Assembly (NCBI RefSeq): GCF_902497855.1
Contig: NZ_CABVHU010000003.1
Span: 1-64,000, forward strand
Reading direction: 5' to 3'
Origin: Pseudomonas fluorescens
GTDB taxonomy: Bacteria > Pseudomonadota > Gammaproteobacteria > Pseudomonadales > Pseudomonadaceae
DNA length: 64,000 nt
The position numbers were made by a program, and so were the translations under genes. How positions within the stretch are numbered: position 1 is the first letter of the stretch; each line of letters starts with the position of its first letter. Below the pieces are notes generated by a model. It was given only the letters and a program-made list of their open reading frames with translations, was not told where the DNA came from and made no database searches. Shown here piece after piece: positions 1 through 9,222 of the stretch.

Positions 1-93
1 GGCCGTCGAAGACTACGACGTTGATAGGTTGGGTGTGTAAGCGCTGTGAGGCGTTGAGCTAACCAATACTAATTGCCCGTGAGGCTTGACCAT
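1..93 (+). rRNA. rrl: 23S ribosomal RNA, 3' end (partial)
   Basis: The first ~93 bases match the conserved 3' terminus of bacterial 23S rRNA, including the stretch GTTGAGCTAACCAATACTAA followed by CCGTGAGGCTTGACCAT. The rest of the gene lies upstream of the window. A 5S gene follows on the same strand, as expected for a Pseudomonas rrn operon. The 3' boundary is estimated from the typical end of the molecule. Confidence 0.93.
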
Positions 94-246
94 ATAACAC
101 CCAAGCAATTTGCTTGCTCGAAAGAGCACCAGATTGCGGTGTGTGAAGACGCAATGAACCGAAAGTTCGAAAGCAACACACAAATCTATTACATACCCAA
201 TTTGCTGAAGCGAGGCCATCAGGCCACGACTCGGTACCCGAATTTC

Positions 247-362
247 TTGACGACCATAGAGCATTGGAACCACCTGATCCCATCCCGAACTCAGCAGTGA
301 AACGATGCATCGCCGATGGTAGTGTGGGGTTTCCCCATGTGAGAGTAGGTCATCGTCAAGAT
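247..362 (+). rRNA. rrf: 5S ribosomal RNA
   Basis: About 116 nt with the classic gammaproteobacterial 5S features: TTGACGACCATAGAGCATTG at the start, the loop sequence CCATCCCGAACTCAG in the middle, and a 3' end (GTAGGTCATCGTCAAG) that pairs with the 5' end to close helix I. It lies ~150 nt after the 23S gene and just before a strong terminator. Ends are good to a few bases. Confidence 0.95.
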
Positions 363-371
363 TAAATTCCG

Positions 372-410
372 AAACCCCTATCTGCGTATGCAGGTAGGGG
401 TTTTGTTTTT
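372..410 (+). terminator. rRNA operon terminator
   Basis: Perfect hairpin AAACCCCTATCTGC / GCAGGTAGGGGTTT with a 4-nt loop, followed by a T-rich run. It begins ~10 nt after the 5S gene, so it is the intrinsic terminator of the rrn operon. Confidence 0.9.
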
Positions 411-508
411 GCCTGGAATAAACCGCGCTTCGGCTAATACAAATTTGCACAGTTATTTTCGACTCAGAACACTAGAATAGGTCCAACTTTTTCGGAGCCA
501 GAGCCTTT

Positions 509-1168
509 ATGCCAGATCCGGTTGACGCCCTCGGGCTGTCAGAATTACCACTGGACGACTTGGTGGCCTGTCATGAGTGCGACTTGCTGATGCGCAAGCC
601 CGAACTCGCCCATGGCGAGAAAGCCCTGTGCCCTCGCTGTGGTTACGAGCTCTACGCCCATCGGCACAACGTTGTGCAGCGCAGTCTGGCGTTGGTCATC
701 GCCGCGCTGTTGTTGTTTGTCCCGGCGAACTTTTTACCCATCATGCAGCTCAATCTACTCGGACAATCGTCGAACGATACGGTGTGGAGTGGCGTTGTCG
801 GTCTTTTTGATTCCGGCATGCAGAGTGTTTCGGTGATTGTGTTCCTGTGCAGCATGGGGATTCCCTTGCTCAAGTTGCTCTGTCAGCTGGCCGTATTGCT
901 CAGTATTCGTTTTGATGTCGGACGCAGCTACGGCTTGTTGATTTACCGCATTTATCACCATCTACGCGATTGGGGAATGCTTGAGGTCTACCTCATGGGC
1001 GTGCTGGTGGCGATCGTCAAGCTGGCAGATATGGCAGCCGTTACCGTCGGCCTTGGCCTGGCGTGTTTCATCGGTATGTTGTTGGTCCAGGTCTGGTTGG
1101 AGGTGGTGATGTCGCCCCATCAGATCTGGCAGGCTTTATCAGGAGAGGATGCCCATGCGGGCGATTGA
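509..1168 (+). CDS. pqiA: PqiA-family inner-membrane protein (first copy)
   Basis: A 219-residue PqiA-domain protein. The cytoplasmic N-terminus carries two CxxC pairs (C21/C24 and C41/C44) resembling a rubredoxin/zinc ribbon, followed by about four hydrophobic membrane segments from residue ~58 on. PqiA/LetA proteins partner with MCE-domain proteins to move lipids between inner and outer membranes. In E. coli the related proteins hold two such units in one ~420-residue chain; here each unit is its own gene. ATG at 509 has a GGAGCC-like ribosome site ~13 nt upstream. It overlaps the next gene by 20 nt, indicating one operon of pqiA-pqiA-pqiB. Substrate unknown. Confidence 0.88.
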   Translation: MPDPVDALGLSELPLDDLVACHECDLLMRKPELAHGEKALCPRCGYELYAHRHNVVQRSLALVIAALLLFVPANFLPIMQLNLLGQSSNDTVWSGVVGLFDSGMQSVSVIVFLCSMGIPLLKLLCQLAVLLSIRFDVGRSYGLLIYRIYHHLRDWGMLEVYLMGVLVAIVKLADMAAVTVGLGLACFIGMLLVQVWLEVVMSPHQIWQALSGEDAHAGD

Positions 1169-1778
1169 TGCGGGCATTCTGATTTGCGCCGAATGCCACG
1201 AATTGAACAAGCAGGAAGCTGACACCGACGAGCAGGCCTGCACCCGTTGTGGTGCGCTGGTCCACGCCCGCCGCCCGAACAGTGTGGTGCGCACCTGGGC
1301 GCTGCTGATTACCGCGGCGGTGCTCTATATCCCCGCCAACGTACTCCCGATCATGACCGTCAGTTCCCTGGGCAAGGGCGACCCCAGTACCATCATGTCC
1401 GGTGTGATCCAACTGGTTCAGCACGGGATGATTCCCATTGCGGCGGTGGTGTTTATCGCCAGTATTCTGGTACCGACGTTCAAGTTGGTGGGCATCGCGC
1501 TGCTGTTGTTTTCGGTGCAGCGCCGTCAGCCGCTATCGGCTCGTCAACGGATCTGGATGTACCGCTTTATCGAGTTCATCGGCCGCTGGTCAATGCTGGA
1601 CATCTTCGTGATTGCCATCCTGGTGGCGGTTGTGAATTTCGGACGGCTTGCCAGCATCGAAGCCAATCTTGGCGCCATCGCTTTCGCCAGTGTGGTGATT
1701 CTGACGATGCTTGCCGCCGTTACTTTCGATCCCCGACTGATTTGGGATAACACGGAGTCGGATGACGACCATGACTGA
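1149..1778 (+). CDS. pqiA: PqiA-family inner-membrane protein (second copy)
   Basis: A 209-residue paralogue of the preceding gene with the same plan: paired cysteines C13/C16 and C31/C34, then four hydrophobic segments (for example the stretch around TWALLITAAVLYIPANVLPI). The two products probably assemble as the two halves of an E. coli LetA/PqiA-like membrane component. The start at 1149 follows AGGAGAGG; an alternative ATG lies two codons downstream. It overlaps the upstream gene by 20 nt and pqiB by 17 nt, so translation is probably coupled. The functional role is inferred from family and context. Confidence 0.88.
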   Translation: MPMRAIDAGILICAECHELNKQEADTDEQACTRCGALVHARRPNSVVRTWALLITAAVLYIPANVLPIMTVSSLGKGDPSTIMSGVIQLVQHGMIPIAAVVFIASILVPTFKLVGIALLLFSVQRRQPLSARQRIWMYRFIEFIGRWSMLDIFVIAILVAVVNFGRLASIEANLGAIAFASVVILTMLAAVTFDPRLIWDNTESDDDHD

Positions 1779-4074
1779 TTTGCCTACAGCGAAAACCCGA
1801 CCGGCTTCGAACTGGTCCGCTATCTGGGTGTTGCCCCTGATCGCCTTGATCATCGGCGGCTGGCTTGGCTGGCGTGCCTACAACGAGACCGGCATCGAGA
1901 TTCAGGTGCGTTTCGAAAGTGGTGAAGGCATCCAGGCCAACAAGACCGAGGTCGTCTATAAAGGCATGTCCGTCGGTAAGGTAAAAACCCTCAAGCTCGA
2001 CGACGAAGGCGCCTCAAAGGGCGTCATCGCCACCGTCGAGATGAACAAGGACGTCGAGCAATACCTCAGGACCAGCACGCGCTTCTGGTTGGTCAAGCCG
2101 AGCGTGACCCTGGCCGGTATCACCGGCCTGGAAACCCTGGTGTCGGGTAACTACGTCGCGATCAGCCCGGGTGAAGGCGAACCGGCCCGCAAGTTCAAGG
2201 CGCTGGCCGAAGAACCGCCGCTGTCCGATGCGCAACCCGGTCTGCACCTGACCATCAAGGCTGATCGCCTCGGCTCGCTGAACCGCGGCAGCCCGGTGTT
2301 CTACAAGCAGATCAGGGTCGGGCAGATCAAAAGCTACCTGCTGTCCGAGGATCAAGGCACCGTTGAGCTCAAAGTCTTTATCGAACCCACCTACGCCAAG
2401 CTGGTGCGCAAACACACGCGCTTCTGGAATGCCAGCGGCATCAGCATCGACGCGAACCTGTCGGGCGTGAAAGTGCGCAGCGAATCCCTCGCCAGCATCG
2501 TCGCCGGCGGTATCGCGTTCGCCACGCCGGAGAATCGCAAGGACAGCCCGGCCACCGATCCGAGCTTGCCGTTCCGTCTCTACGAAGACTTCGATGCCGC
2601 TGCTGCCGGTATTCGGGTCAAGGTCAAACTCAGTGACTTCGAGGGTCTGCAGGCCGGTCGCACACCGGTGATGTACAAAGGCATTCAGGTCGGCACGCTG
2701 AAAGCACTGAAGATCGACCCTGACCTGACCGCCGCCAGTGCCGAGTTGACCCTGGATCCCCTGGCCGAGGATTACCTGGTGGACGGCACTCAGTTCTGGG
2801 TGGTCAAGCCGTCGATCTCCCTCGCCGGTATTACCGGCCTTGAAGCATTGGTCAAAGGTAATTACATCGCCGTACGCCCAGGCGACAAGGGCGCCGCACC
2901 GCAACGGGAATTCGTGGCACGGCCCAAGGCGCCGCCGCTCGACTTGCGTTCGCCGGGGCTGCACCTGGTGCTGTTCACCGATAACCTGGGGTCGCTGGAT
3001 GTCGGCAGCCCGATCCTCTACAAACAGGTCAAGGTCGGTTCGGTCCAGAGCTATCAGTTCTCGCGGACCAAAAAACAGTTGGTGATCGGCGTACACATCG
3101 AGAAGGAATACGAAGGCCTGGTCAACGCGTCGACCCGGTTCTGGAATGCCAGCGGCATTACCCTCACGGGCGGGCTGACCGGCGGAATCCAGGTAAAAAG
3201 TGAATCGCTGCAAAGCCTGATGGCTGGCGGCATCGCCTTCGAAACGCCGCTGGCAACAGCGCCATTGCAGAAGCGGATTCCGCGATTCCGTCTGCACGCC
3301 AACCGTGAAGAAGCCAATCAGAAAGGCACTGTGGTCACGATCAAGGTGGAGCGCGCCGATGGCTTGCGCAGCGGCACGCCGATTCGTTTCAAAGGCCTGG
3401 ATGTCGGCAAGATTGAAGACGTCGACCTCAGCGATGACCTGCAATCGGTGCTGCTGACGGCACGCATTACCGAGGTGCCGGAGCGTATTGCCCGGGCTGG
3501 CAGCCAGTTCTGGGTGGTCAAGCCTGAGCTGGGCCTGATCAAGACGTCCAATCTCGAAACCCTGGTCACCGGGCAGTACATTGAAGTGCAGCCGGCGGCG
3601 AAAAACCTGGGGCCACAAAAGAACTTCGTGGCCCTGGCCAGTCCGCCGGAAGCCACCAGGCAGGAAGCCGGGTTAAGCCTGGTTTTGAGCGCTGCCCGCC
3701 GTGGTTCGCTGAAAACCGGGGTGCCGGTGACGTACCGTGAAATCACCGTGGGCAAGGTGACAGGCTATGAGCTGGGCCAGACCGCTGATCGGGTATTGGT
3801 GCGCATTCTGATCGAGCCGAAATATGCGCCCTTGGTGCGCAGCGGTACCCGTTTCTGGAACTCCAGTGGCTTCGGTTTCGACTACGGCTTGTTCAAGGGC
3901 GCGACGATGCGAACCGAATCGTTGGAGACGCTGATTGAGGGCGGCATCGCCTTTGCCACGCCGGATGGGGAGCGCATGGGCAGTCCGGCGCGACCTGAGC
4001 AGACGTTCCCGTTGTTCGACAAGTTCGAAGAGGAATGGCTGACCTGGGCGCCGAAGATCGCGATCGGCAAGTAG
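1762..4074 (+). CDS. pqiB: PqiB/LetB-like MCE-domain intermembrane transport protein
   Basis: A 770-residue protein with one N-terminal membrane anchor (residues ~18-38, WSAIWVLPLIALIIGGWLGW) and six MCE/MlaD repeats of ~115 residues each. The repeats start near residues 46, 162, 277, 397, 517 and 640, each containing a version of the GxPVxYKxIxVGKV motif. MCE proteins form stacked hexameric rings that make a lipid tunnel across the periplasm. E. coli PqiB has three MCE domains and LetB seven, so this protein is intermediate. No PqiC lipoprotein gene follows. The start at 1762 overlaps the upstream gene; ATG 1771 is an alternative. The TAG stop lies inside the first bases of a REP element. 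Confidence 0.88.
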   Translation: MTTMTDLPTAKTRPASNWSAIWVLPLIALIIGGWLGWRAYNETGIEIQVRFESGEGIQANKTEVVYKGMSVGKVKTLKLDDEGASKGVIATVEMNKDVEQYLRTSTRFWLVKPSVTLAGITGLETLVSGNYVAISPGEGEPARKFKALAEEPPLSDAQPGLHLTIKADRLGSLNRGSPVFYKQIRVGQIKSYLLSEDQGTVELKVFIEPTYAKLVRKHTRFWNASGISIDANLSGVKVRSESLASIVAGGIAFATPENRKDSPATDPSLPFRLYEDFDAAAAGIRVKVKLSDFEGLQAGRTPVMYKGIQVGTLKALKIDPDLTAASAELTLDPLAEDYLVDGTQFWVVKPSISLAGITGLEALVKGNYIAVRPGDKGAAPQREFVARPKAPPLDLRSPGLHLVLFTDNLGSLDVGSPILYKQVKVGSVQSYQFSRTKKQLVIGVHIEKEYEGLVNASTRFWNASGITLTGGLTGGIQVKSESLQSLMAGGIAFETPLATAPLQKRIPRFRLHANREEANQKGTVVTIKVERADGLRSGTPIRFKGLDVGKIEDVDLSDDLQSVLLTARITEVPERIARAGSQFWVVKPELGLIKTSNLETLVTGQYIEVQPAAKNLGPQKNFVALASPPEATRQEAGLSLVLSAARRGSLKTGVPVTYREITVGKVTGYELGQTADRVLVRILIEPKYAPLVRSGTRFWNSSGFGFDYGLFKGATMRTESLETLIEGGIAFATPDGERMGSPARPEQTFPLFDKFEEEWLTWAPKIAIGK

Positions 4075-4139
4075 GAACCAGGCTTGCCGGTGAAGGCGTA
4101 TTCAAAATCGCTTTCGCCGGCAAGCCTGGCTCCTACAGG
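4071..4139. repeat. REP pair (REPIN)
   Basis: Two inverted REP units, GTAGGAACCAGGCTTGCC and the reverse complement of GTAGGAGCCAGGCTTGCC, separated by ~20 bp. The left unit provides the TAG stop of the upstream gene. Confidence 0.85.
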
Positions 4140-4159
4140 TGCGCTTGCTGGCCATCAAC

Positions 4160-4198
4160 AAAAAAGGCCGCGATCCATTAGATCGCGGCCTTTTTTAT
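4160..4198. terminator. Bidirectional terminator between pqiB and mksB
   Basis: Hairpin AAGGCCGCGATC / GATCGCGGCCTT with a 5-nt loop, flanked by an A-run on the left and a T-run on the right. It can terminate the plus-strand pqi operon and the convergent minus-strand mks operon. Confidence 0.88.
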
Positions 4199-4217
4199 TA
4201 CCCACCACTAATACCGA

Positions 4218-7058
4218 TCAGACCGCATCCAGCTCCGGCTCATCGGCTTCGACAACGACGGCTGGCTTCACTTCATCATGCCGGCGAATGTACTTCCAGT
4301 CCTCTTCATCGATGTAGATCCCGTTCGGCCCGCTGCCACCTTCCAGGTCGATGGCCACACTGGCGCAGACCTGCGGCTTCACGCTGGCCAGAATCGGCAC
4401 GAAGCCCAGTTGCAGACTGGTTTCCAGCAGCGCTGCCTGGTTCTTCTCATCGATGTCCGCCGCCTCGTCGAGGTAGTACGGCAGGCGCACGCGACCGGCC
4501 TGGTCGCGGTCCATCAAGTGCAGCAACAAGTACATGTTGGTCAGGGCCTTGATGGTCATGGTGGTGCCGTTGGACGCCGCGCCATCGATGTCGGTGTGAA
4601 TCACCGGCGATCCGTTGACCTTGGTGATTTCGAATGCCAGTTCGAACAAGTCCTTGAGCCCAAGCTGGTTATGGTTCGCCGCCACCAGCCGCGCCAGGTA
4701 TTCCTTGGCCTCTTCGTTCTTGTTGTCCTGATCGGCACTCTGGTTCAGGTCGAACACGGAAAGGGTTTCACCTTCTTCGTACTGACCGGCGCTGTGAATG
4801 ATCTGGTCGATATGCTTGAGCGCTTCCTTGTTCGGCGCGAGCACGATGCGAAAGCTCTGCAGGTTGGACACCTGACGCTTGTTGATCTCGCGATTGAACA
4901 GCGCCAGCTGGTGTTCGAGGCTGTCGTAATCGCTGCGGATATTGCGCAGGGTCCGGGCGATGTCGGTCACTGCCGCACGGCGGGCCTTGCCAAGGGTCAG
5001 GGCTTCGTCGGTGCGGTGCGCGTAGGCATTGATCAGCAATCGCAAACGACGTTCCATGTCGTCTTCGCTGTCGAACTTGGCCACGCCCTTGAGGCGAACC
5101 TGGGCGTATAGCGCCTCGATCTGACCGTCGCTGCGCAGCAGGCCCTGCCAGCTGTCCTGATAGTCGTTGAGCAGCGGCAGCAGGTTGTCCATGGAATCAT
5201 CGACCGGATCCATGAAAGGCGTGCCGAACGGCAGGTCGGCTGGCAACAGCTGACGCCGGCGCAGGGCGTCGTCGAGGGTGCGTTGCTTGGCTTCCATATC
5301 GCCGATCTGCCGGCCAACCAATTGCAGCTTGGCCGACAGTTGCTGGACGCGCTCGGTGAAGGCATCGCTGGAGCGCTTCAACTCGTCCTGCGCGGCCTCC
5401 AATTGTGCAAGCTGTTCCAGCTTGTCGCCTTCTTCGGCGCCCAGGGTTTGCCCACGACGGAAATCTTCCAGGGCTTTCTGTGCATCCAGCACTTGCTGGT
5501 ACAGGGCTTCGGTCTGGGTCTTGCTCGCCGCGCGGTCGGCTGCTACGGCCGCTTGGGTTTTAAGCTGCTTGAGCTCTTTTTCCAGCCGCTCTTTCTGATC
5601 GCGCAACGCCGCGCGGTCAGCCAAGGCTTGCAGTGCGGGTGGCTCGATGTGCGAGATGTCGATGGACAGGCCCGGCACTTCAAAGCGCTCGCCCTTGAAG
5701 CCGTCGAGGATCAGCTCCAGGGATTTGACCCACGCACCGTCCTCATCCAGCGTGATGCCGTGCTCGCCCAGCGGCAGGCTGAACAAGGCGCTGTTGAACA
5801 GGCGCATCAGGCGTTCGACATCCTGTTGCGAGAACTCTTCGCGCAGACGGGCGTAGCTGTTGTTGTCGGCGTGATCGAGTTGCTGCCTGACCGACTTCAG
5901 GCGTTTTTCCAGATCCCGCAGACGCTCGTCGAGGTCTTCGGCACTGAACTGTCGCGACTGCGCCAGTGCGCCAGCGAGTTCATCATGCGCGTCCTTGGCC
6001 GCGAGCAGTTGCTGCTCGAGGACTTTGACGTCATCGACCAGGGCGAAGCGATGCTTGAGCACCGACAGTTCGCCGAGCCAGCGCTGGATACCGGCGATCT
6101 CCCGCTCCATGCGCATCAGTTCCTGAGTGCCGCCGCGCTGATCGTTTTGCAGGGCATCCTGCTCGTTGCGGTAGTGCTCGGCCTGGATCGTCAGTTCTTC
6201 CTTGCGTGCACCGGCGTAGTCCGACCAGGTGCCGAGCAGGGAATCGAGCAATGGCGAGATCCGGTGCAGTTTGCCGCGCAGGATGTCCCGTTGTTTCACT
6301 CCGTTGGCCAAGGCCTCGACCAACGGGCCGGCCGCGACCAGCGAGTTATAGTCCTGCTCCATGCGGCGTACATCGCGGAAGGCTTCTTCGCAGGCGGCAA
6401 TGTAATCGACGCTGCCGGAGCGCAGGCTGTGTTCGAAGGCATCGAGGAACAGCTGTTTTAGCTTGGCCGCGGTGATTTCGCGCATGTGCAGCAGGTTGAT
6501 GAACAGGGCGCGGAAGGTCTTCAGGCTCTGCTCGCTGGTGGAGCGCAGCGGGATCAACGTCAGGTCCAGCGGGATCGAGGTGTGACCGCCCACCAGCAAG
6601 CGACGCAGTTCATCCGGCTTGAGTTCGTAGGCTTTCAAGCCTTCGCGCTCGAGGTTGGTGAACAACTCTTTTTGACGCAGACAGGTGTCGTTTTTCTGGT
6701 AATGGGCCAGGTCCAGCTTGCCGGCGTAGGCAAAGAACTGGTGACCGAAACCGCCCCCGGGGCCGCGACCGACCACACCGATCACGTGCGGGCCGTGGGG
6801 CAACGAGACTTCGACCAGAATGTAGCTGGTGTCCGAGGCAAAGTAAAAGCGCCGGGATTGTTCCAGGCTGTACTTGCCGAAACTCATGTCCGACATGCGC
6901 GCCAGGATCGGGAACTGCAGGGCGTTGATCGAGGCGGATTTACCGAGGTTGTTCGCGCCATACACCGACAGCGGCTCTTCCAGGGGGAACAGGCCGAGGC
7001 TGTAACCGGCGGTATTCAAAAGGGCAAAGCGGCGAATGCCGTAGCGTTCCTTGCTCAT
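4218..7058 (-). CDS. mksB: MksB, SMC-like ATPase of the MksBEF condensin
   Basis: A 946-residue SMC-type ATPase. The Walker A motif GANNLGKS is at residues 34-41. Long heptad-rich stretches form the coiled coil. Near the C-terminus there is a signature-like NGTTMTIKALTN followed by the Walker B YYLDEAADID (acidic pair at D864/E865). In P. aeruginosa, MksB acts with MksE and MksF in chromosome organisation. It is the last gene of mksF-mksE-mksB, overlapping mksE by 4 nt. It differs from MukB in its shorter coiled coil. No mksG (JetD, TOPRIM nuclease) follows; a terminator and the convergent pqi operon come next, so this is a housekeeping-type Mks rather than a Wadjet defence set. Confidence 0.9.
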   Translation of the reverse strand: MSKERYGIRRFALLNTAGYSLGLFPLEEPLSVYGANNLGKSASINALQFPILARMSDMSFGKYSLEQSRRFYFASDTSYILVEVSLPHGPHVIGVVGRGPGGGFGHQFFAYAGKLDLAHYQKNDTCLRQKELFTNLEREGLKAYELKPDELRRLLVGGHTSIPLDLTLIPLRSTSEQSLKTFRALFINLLHMREITAAKLKQLFLDAFEHSLRSGSVDYIAACEEAFRDVRRMEQDYNSLVAAGPLVEALANGVKQRDILRGKLHRISPLLDSLLGTWSDYAGARKEELTIQAEHYRNEQDALQNDQRGGTQELMRMEREIAGIQRWLGELSVLKHRFALVDDVKVLEQQLLAAKDAHDELAGALAQSRQFSAEDLDERLRDLEKRLKSVRQQLDHADNNSYARLREEFSQQDVERLMRLFNSALFSLPLGEHGITLDEDGAWVKSLELILDGFKGERFEVPGLSIDISHIEPPALQALADRAALRDQKERLEKELKQLKTQAAVAADRAASKTQTEALYQQVLDAQKALEDFRRGQTLGAEEGDKLEQLAQLEAAQDELKRSSDAFTERVQQLSAKLQLVGRQIGDMEAKQRTLDDALRRRQLLPADLPFGTPFMDPVDDSMDNLLPLLNDYQDSWQGLLRSDGQIEALYAQVRLKGVAKFDSEDDMERRLRLLINAYAHRTDEALTLGKARRAAVTDIARTLRNIRSDYDSLEHQLALFNREINKRQVSNLQSFRIVLAPNKEALKHIDQIIHSAGQYEEGETLSVFDLNQSADQDNKNEEAKEYLARLVAANHNQLGLKDLFELAFEITKVNGSPVIHTDIDGAASNGTTMTIKALTNMYLLLHLMDRDQAGRVRLPYYLDEAADIDEKNQAALLETSLQLGFVPILASVKPQVCASVAIDLEGGSGPNGIYIDEEDWKYIRRHDEVKPAVVVEADEPELDAV

Positions 7059-7771
7059 GCGTCGGTCTCCTGTTCTTCGGCAATGGCGCGGGCCAGGGCA
7101 TCTTCTTCGCTCTCTTCCTCAAACTCTCCGAGATCCAGCGGATCATCGGTTTCCAGCAGCTTTTCGTCGCTGTCATCATCGATCAGTACCGGCGCCGGCA
7201 ACGGCAGGACGCTGTGCAGGCTAGCCGCCAGGTCGCGGTCCTGCTGGACGGAGAGGCAGACATCGAGGAACCGGTGCATCGGCGGTAGAAAGCGATACAC
7301 GCCGTTTTCTTCGCCAGCGAAACCAAGCTGCGTCATGCGGCGCATGATTTTTTCTTCGAGCTCTTCGACAGTCTGCACTTCGGCCTGGATGAACAGGTCG
7401 CGGTATTTTTCCAGCAACGATGGCAGTTCATCGCGACCAAGGCTGCCACCGTCGAGCACGGCGACCGGGTCGCGGCCCTGGTCCGCCAGGTGCTCGACCA
7501 GGATAAAGGTGAACAGCGCCAGGCGTTGCGCGGTCTTGTTCACCGCCGCAGCGGCGAGGTCCGGCACGAAATAATAGAAACCACGGGTGTCGCAGACCAG
7601 CTCGAAACCCAAGGCCTTGAACAGCGTGCGGTACTGATCCTGGAAGTTCGACAGCTGTGCGTACAGCTCAGGATCTCGGCGACTGACGTGGTAGCCCTTG
7701 AACAGCTCGCGAAAGATCGGTGCCAGCTGAGACAGTTCGGATAGATCAAGATGCATGGGAAGTACTTGCAT
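7055..7771 (-). CDS. mksE: MksE condensin subunit
   Basis: A 238-residue MukE/MksE-like accessory subunit, predicted winged-helix, that binds the kleisin MksF. The middle is well structured (LSNFQDQYRTLFKALGFELV), and the C-terminal tail is very acidic (DPLDLGEFEEESEEDALA). It sits between mksF and mksB, overlapping both (26 nt and 4 nt), which supports one operon and the assignment. The start may instead be the ATG five codons downstream (7756), giving MHLDLSELSQ. Identity rests largely on operon position and size. Confidence 0.85.
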   Translation of the reverse strand: MQVLPMHLDLSELSQLAPIFRELFKGYHVSRRDPELYAQLSNFQDQYRTLFKALGFELVCDTRGFYYFVPDLAAAAVNKTAQRLALFTFILVEHLADQGRDPVAVLDGGSLGRDELPSLLEKYRDLFIQAEVQTVEELEEKIMRRMTQLGFAGEENGVYRFLPPMHRFLDVCLSVQQDRDLAASLHSVLPLPAPVLIDDDSDEKLLETDDPLDLGEFEEESEEDALARAIAEEQETDA

Positions 7772-9035
7772 AGAGGGTGCTCGCAGAATCCTCGGCGCTG
7801 TCGCGGGCCGAGAGCAGGGCGAAGGAGCGCAGGCTGACCTGGTGCTCGAGAGTGTGGTAATCGCGGCGTTCCAGACGTTCGCGTTTGAAGCGTTTCTCCC
7901 GCGACAGGCGCGAGAACCAGTAGAGCAATTCGTCGGTGGCGACGTCCGGTTCCTGCTCCAGCAGCCAGGTCATCAGGTCCGGCATCGGCAGGGCGTCTTC
8001 GCAGCGTTCGAGCATCTCCCGAACCGTGCGAGGCGCGCGCGTGGCTTCGTCTTTCTGGGTTTTATGGGCCTTGGGGAAGCGTGCGGGCTTCGGCTCGAAG
8101 CGGGCCAGGGCGTACACATAGGCTTCGACCTGACTGGCGCTGCCGAGGAAGGTGCTTTGCGGGCGGGTGAACATCGGCATCGCCGCTTGTGGTACCGCGT
8201 CGATGCCTTTGCGCCGGATGGCCGCCAGGGCCAGCGCGGCGCCCCGGGTCACGGCATTGTGCCGGCGCGCTTCTTCACGCAGCGGCAGCAGCAATTCACG
8301 GGCATGGCGCAGGGTCAGTTGGGCGCTGGTCTGCATTTCGAGGATGCGCGCGTGGGTTCGCAGCAACATGTCGTCATCGACCAGGTGCCCGAGACGCTGC
8401 TGTTCGGTGAGCATCTTGAGCAGCACGTTTTCAACCTTGCGCACGCCTTGTTCGAAGGCGCCGTCGGCGTTCACCAACTGGATCATCGGCTCGACGTATT
8501 CATCCCAGGTCGCCAATACTTCAGCGTAACGCTGGCGCAGCGGAATCTGCCGGTCGCTGGTCTTGGCGCGTTCGGCGACGGCCACCAGGGCCTGTTCGTC
8601 GTTGGCGAGCTTCTTCAATACGTCCCGCACGCGCATGTCGAGCAGGCGCAGCTGGCGCGCGAGGTCGTTGCCGTCGCGGATGTCGAACGCGTCCTGGATG
8701 TAACCGGCCAGACGCTCGAGATGGCGCAGATAGGCTTCGATTTCCAGGCACAGGCCCAAACGGTGTTCACGGCGCAGGTAAGCGAGGAAATCGTGAATCT
8801 GCGCGTTGAGCTCGAAACGGTTCGGGCTTTTCGCCACCGGAACCAGAATATCGAGACGAATCCACACGTCCAGCAGGCTGGTGATGTCCTGCGGCGTACT
8901 GTCCAGTTGCTGGGCGGCCAGCTGTGAACGCAATTCGTTGAGGCTCAGGGTGCCTTGGTCGAAGTGCTCGCACAGTGGCTCCAGAAGGGCCCAGTGTTCA
9001 GCGAGGGCGCGCAAGACGCGCTTGGGTTCGATCAT
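7746..9035 (-). CDS. mksF: MksF kleisin subunit of the MksBEF condensin
   Basis: A 429-residue, mostly helical kleisin-like protein that would bridge the MksB heads and recruit MksE. I chose ATG 9035 (MIEPKRVLRALAEHWALLEPL) over the longer frame from 9152, because the 39 extra residues are low-complexity and the helical domain starts here. It is the first gene of the mks operon. The ~190-bp gap before the divergent holD-rimI unit must hold its promoter. Function is inferred from family and operon. Confidence 0.85.
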   Translation of the reverse strand: MIEPKRVLRALAEHWALLEPLCEHFDQGTLSLNELRSQLAAQQLDSTPQDITSLLDVWIRLDILVPVAKSPNRFELNAQIHDFLAYLRREHRLGLCLEIEAYLRHLERLAGYIQDAFDIRDGNDLARQLRLLDMRVRDVLKKLANDEQALVAVAERAKTSDRQIPLRQRYAEVLATWDEYVEPMIQLVNADGAFEQGVRKVENVLLKMLTEQQRLGHLVDDDMLLRTHARILEMQTSAQLTLRHARELLLPLREEARRHNAVTRGAALALAAIRRKGIDAVPQAAMPMFTRPQSTFLGSASQVEAYVYALARFEPKPARFPKAHKTQKDEATRAPRTVREMLERCEDALPMPDLMTWLLEQEPDVATDELLYWFSRLSREKRFKRERLERRDYHTLEHQVSLRSFALLSARDSAEDSASTLYASTSHAS

Positions 9036-9222
9036 CGGGATGGCCGGTTGTCTGACGATTGAAAGCCGCGATTGTACTGCATCGGGGCCAATGCAAATCA
9101 CTCTCGGGATGGGCTGTCGCCTTTTTTCACAGGTGGAAAGACTATCGATCAACAGCGCGGGCGATCTTGAGCGAAGGGCGGTAGAATCCCTGCACTTTCA
9201 GTTATCCACAAGTGGCCGACCT

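Noticed and set aside
2014..3618. 534-codon frame antisense to pqiB
   Set aside because: Shadow of the six-MCE gene; no ribosome site and composition typical of a reversed coding strand.
4218..9035. Wadjet (JetABCD) plasmid-defence system
   Set aside because: The MksF, MksE and MksB equivalents are present, but no JetD/MksG nuclease gene adjoins them, and the locus sits in conserved housekeeping synteny.
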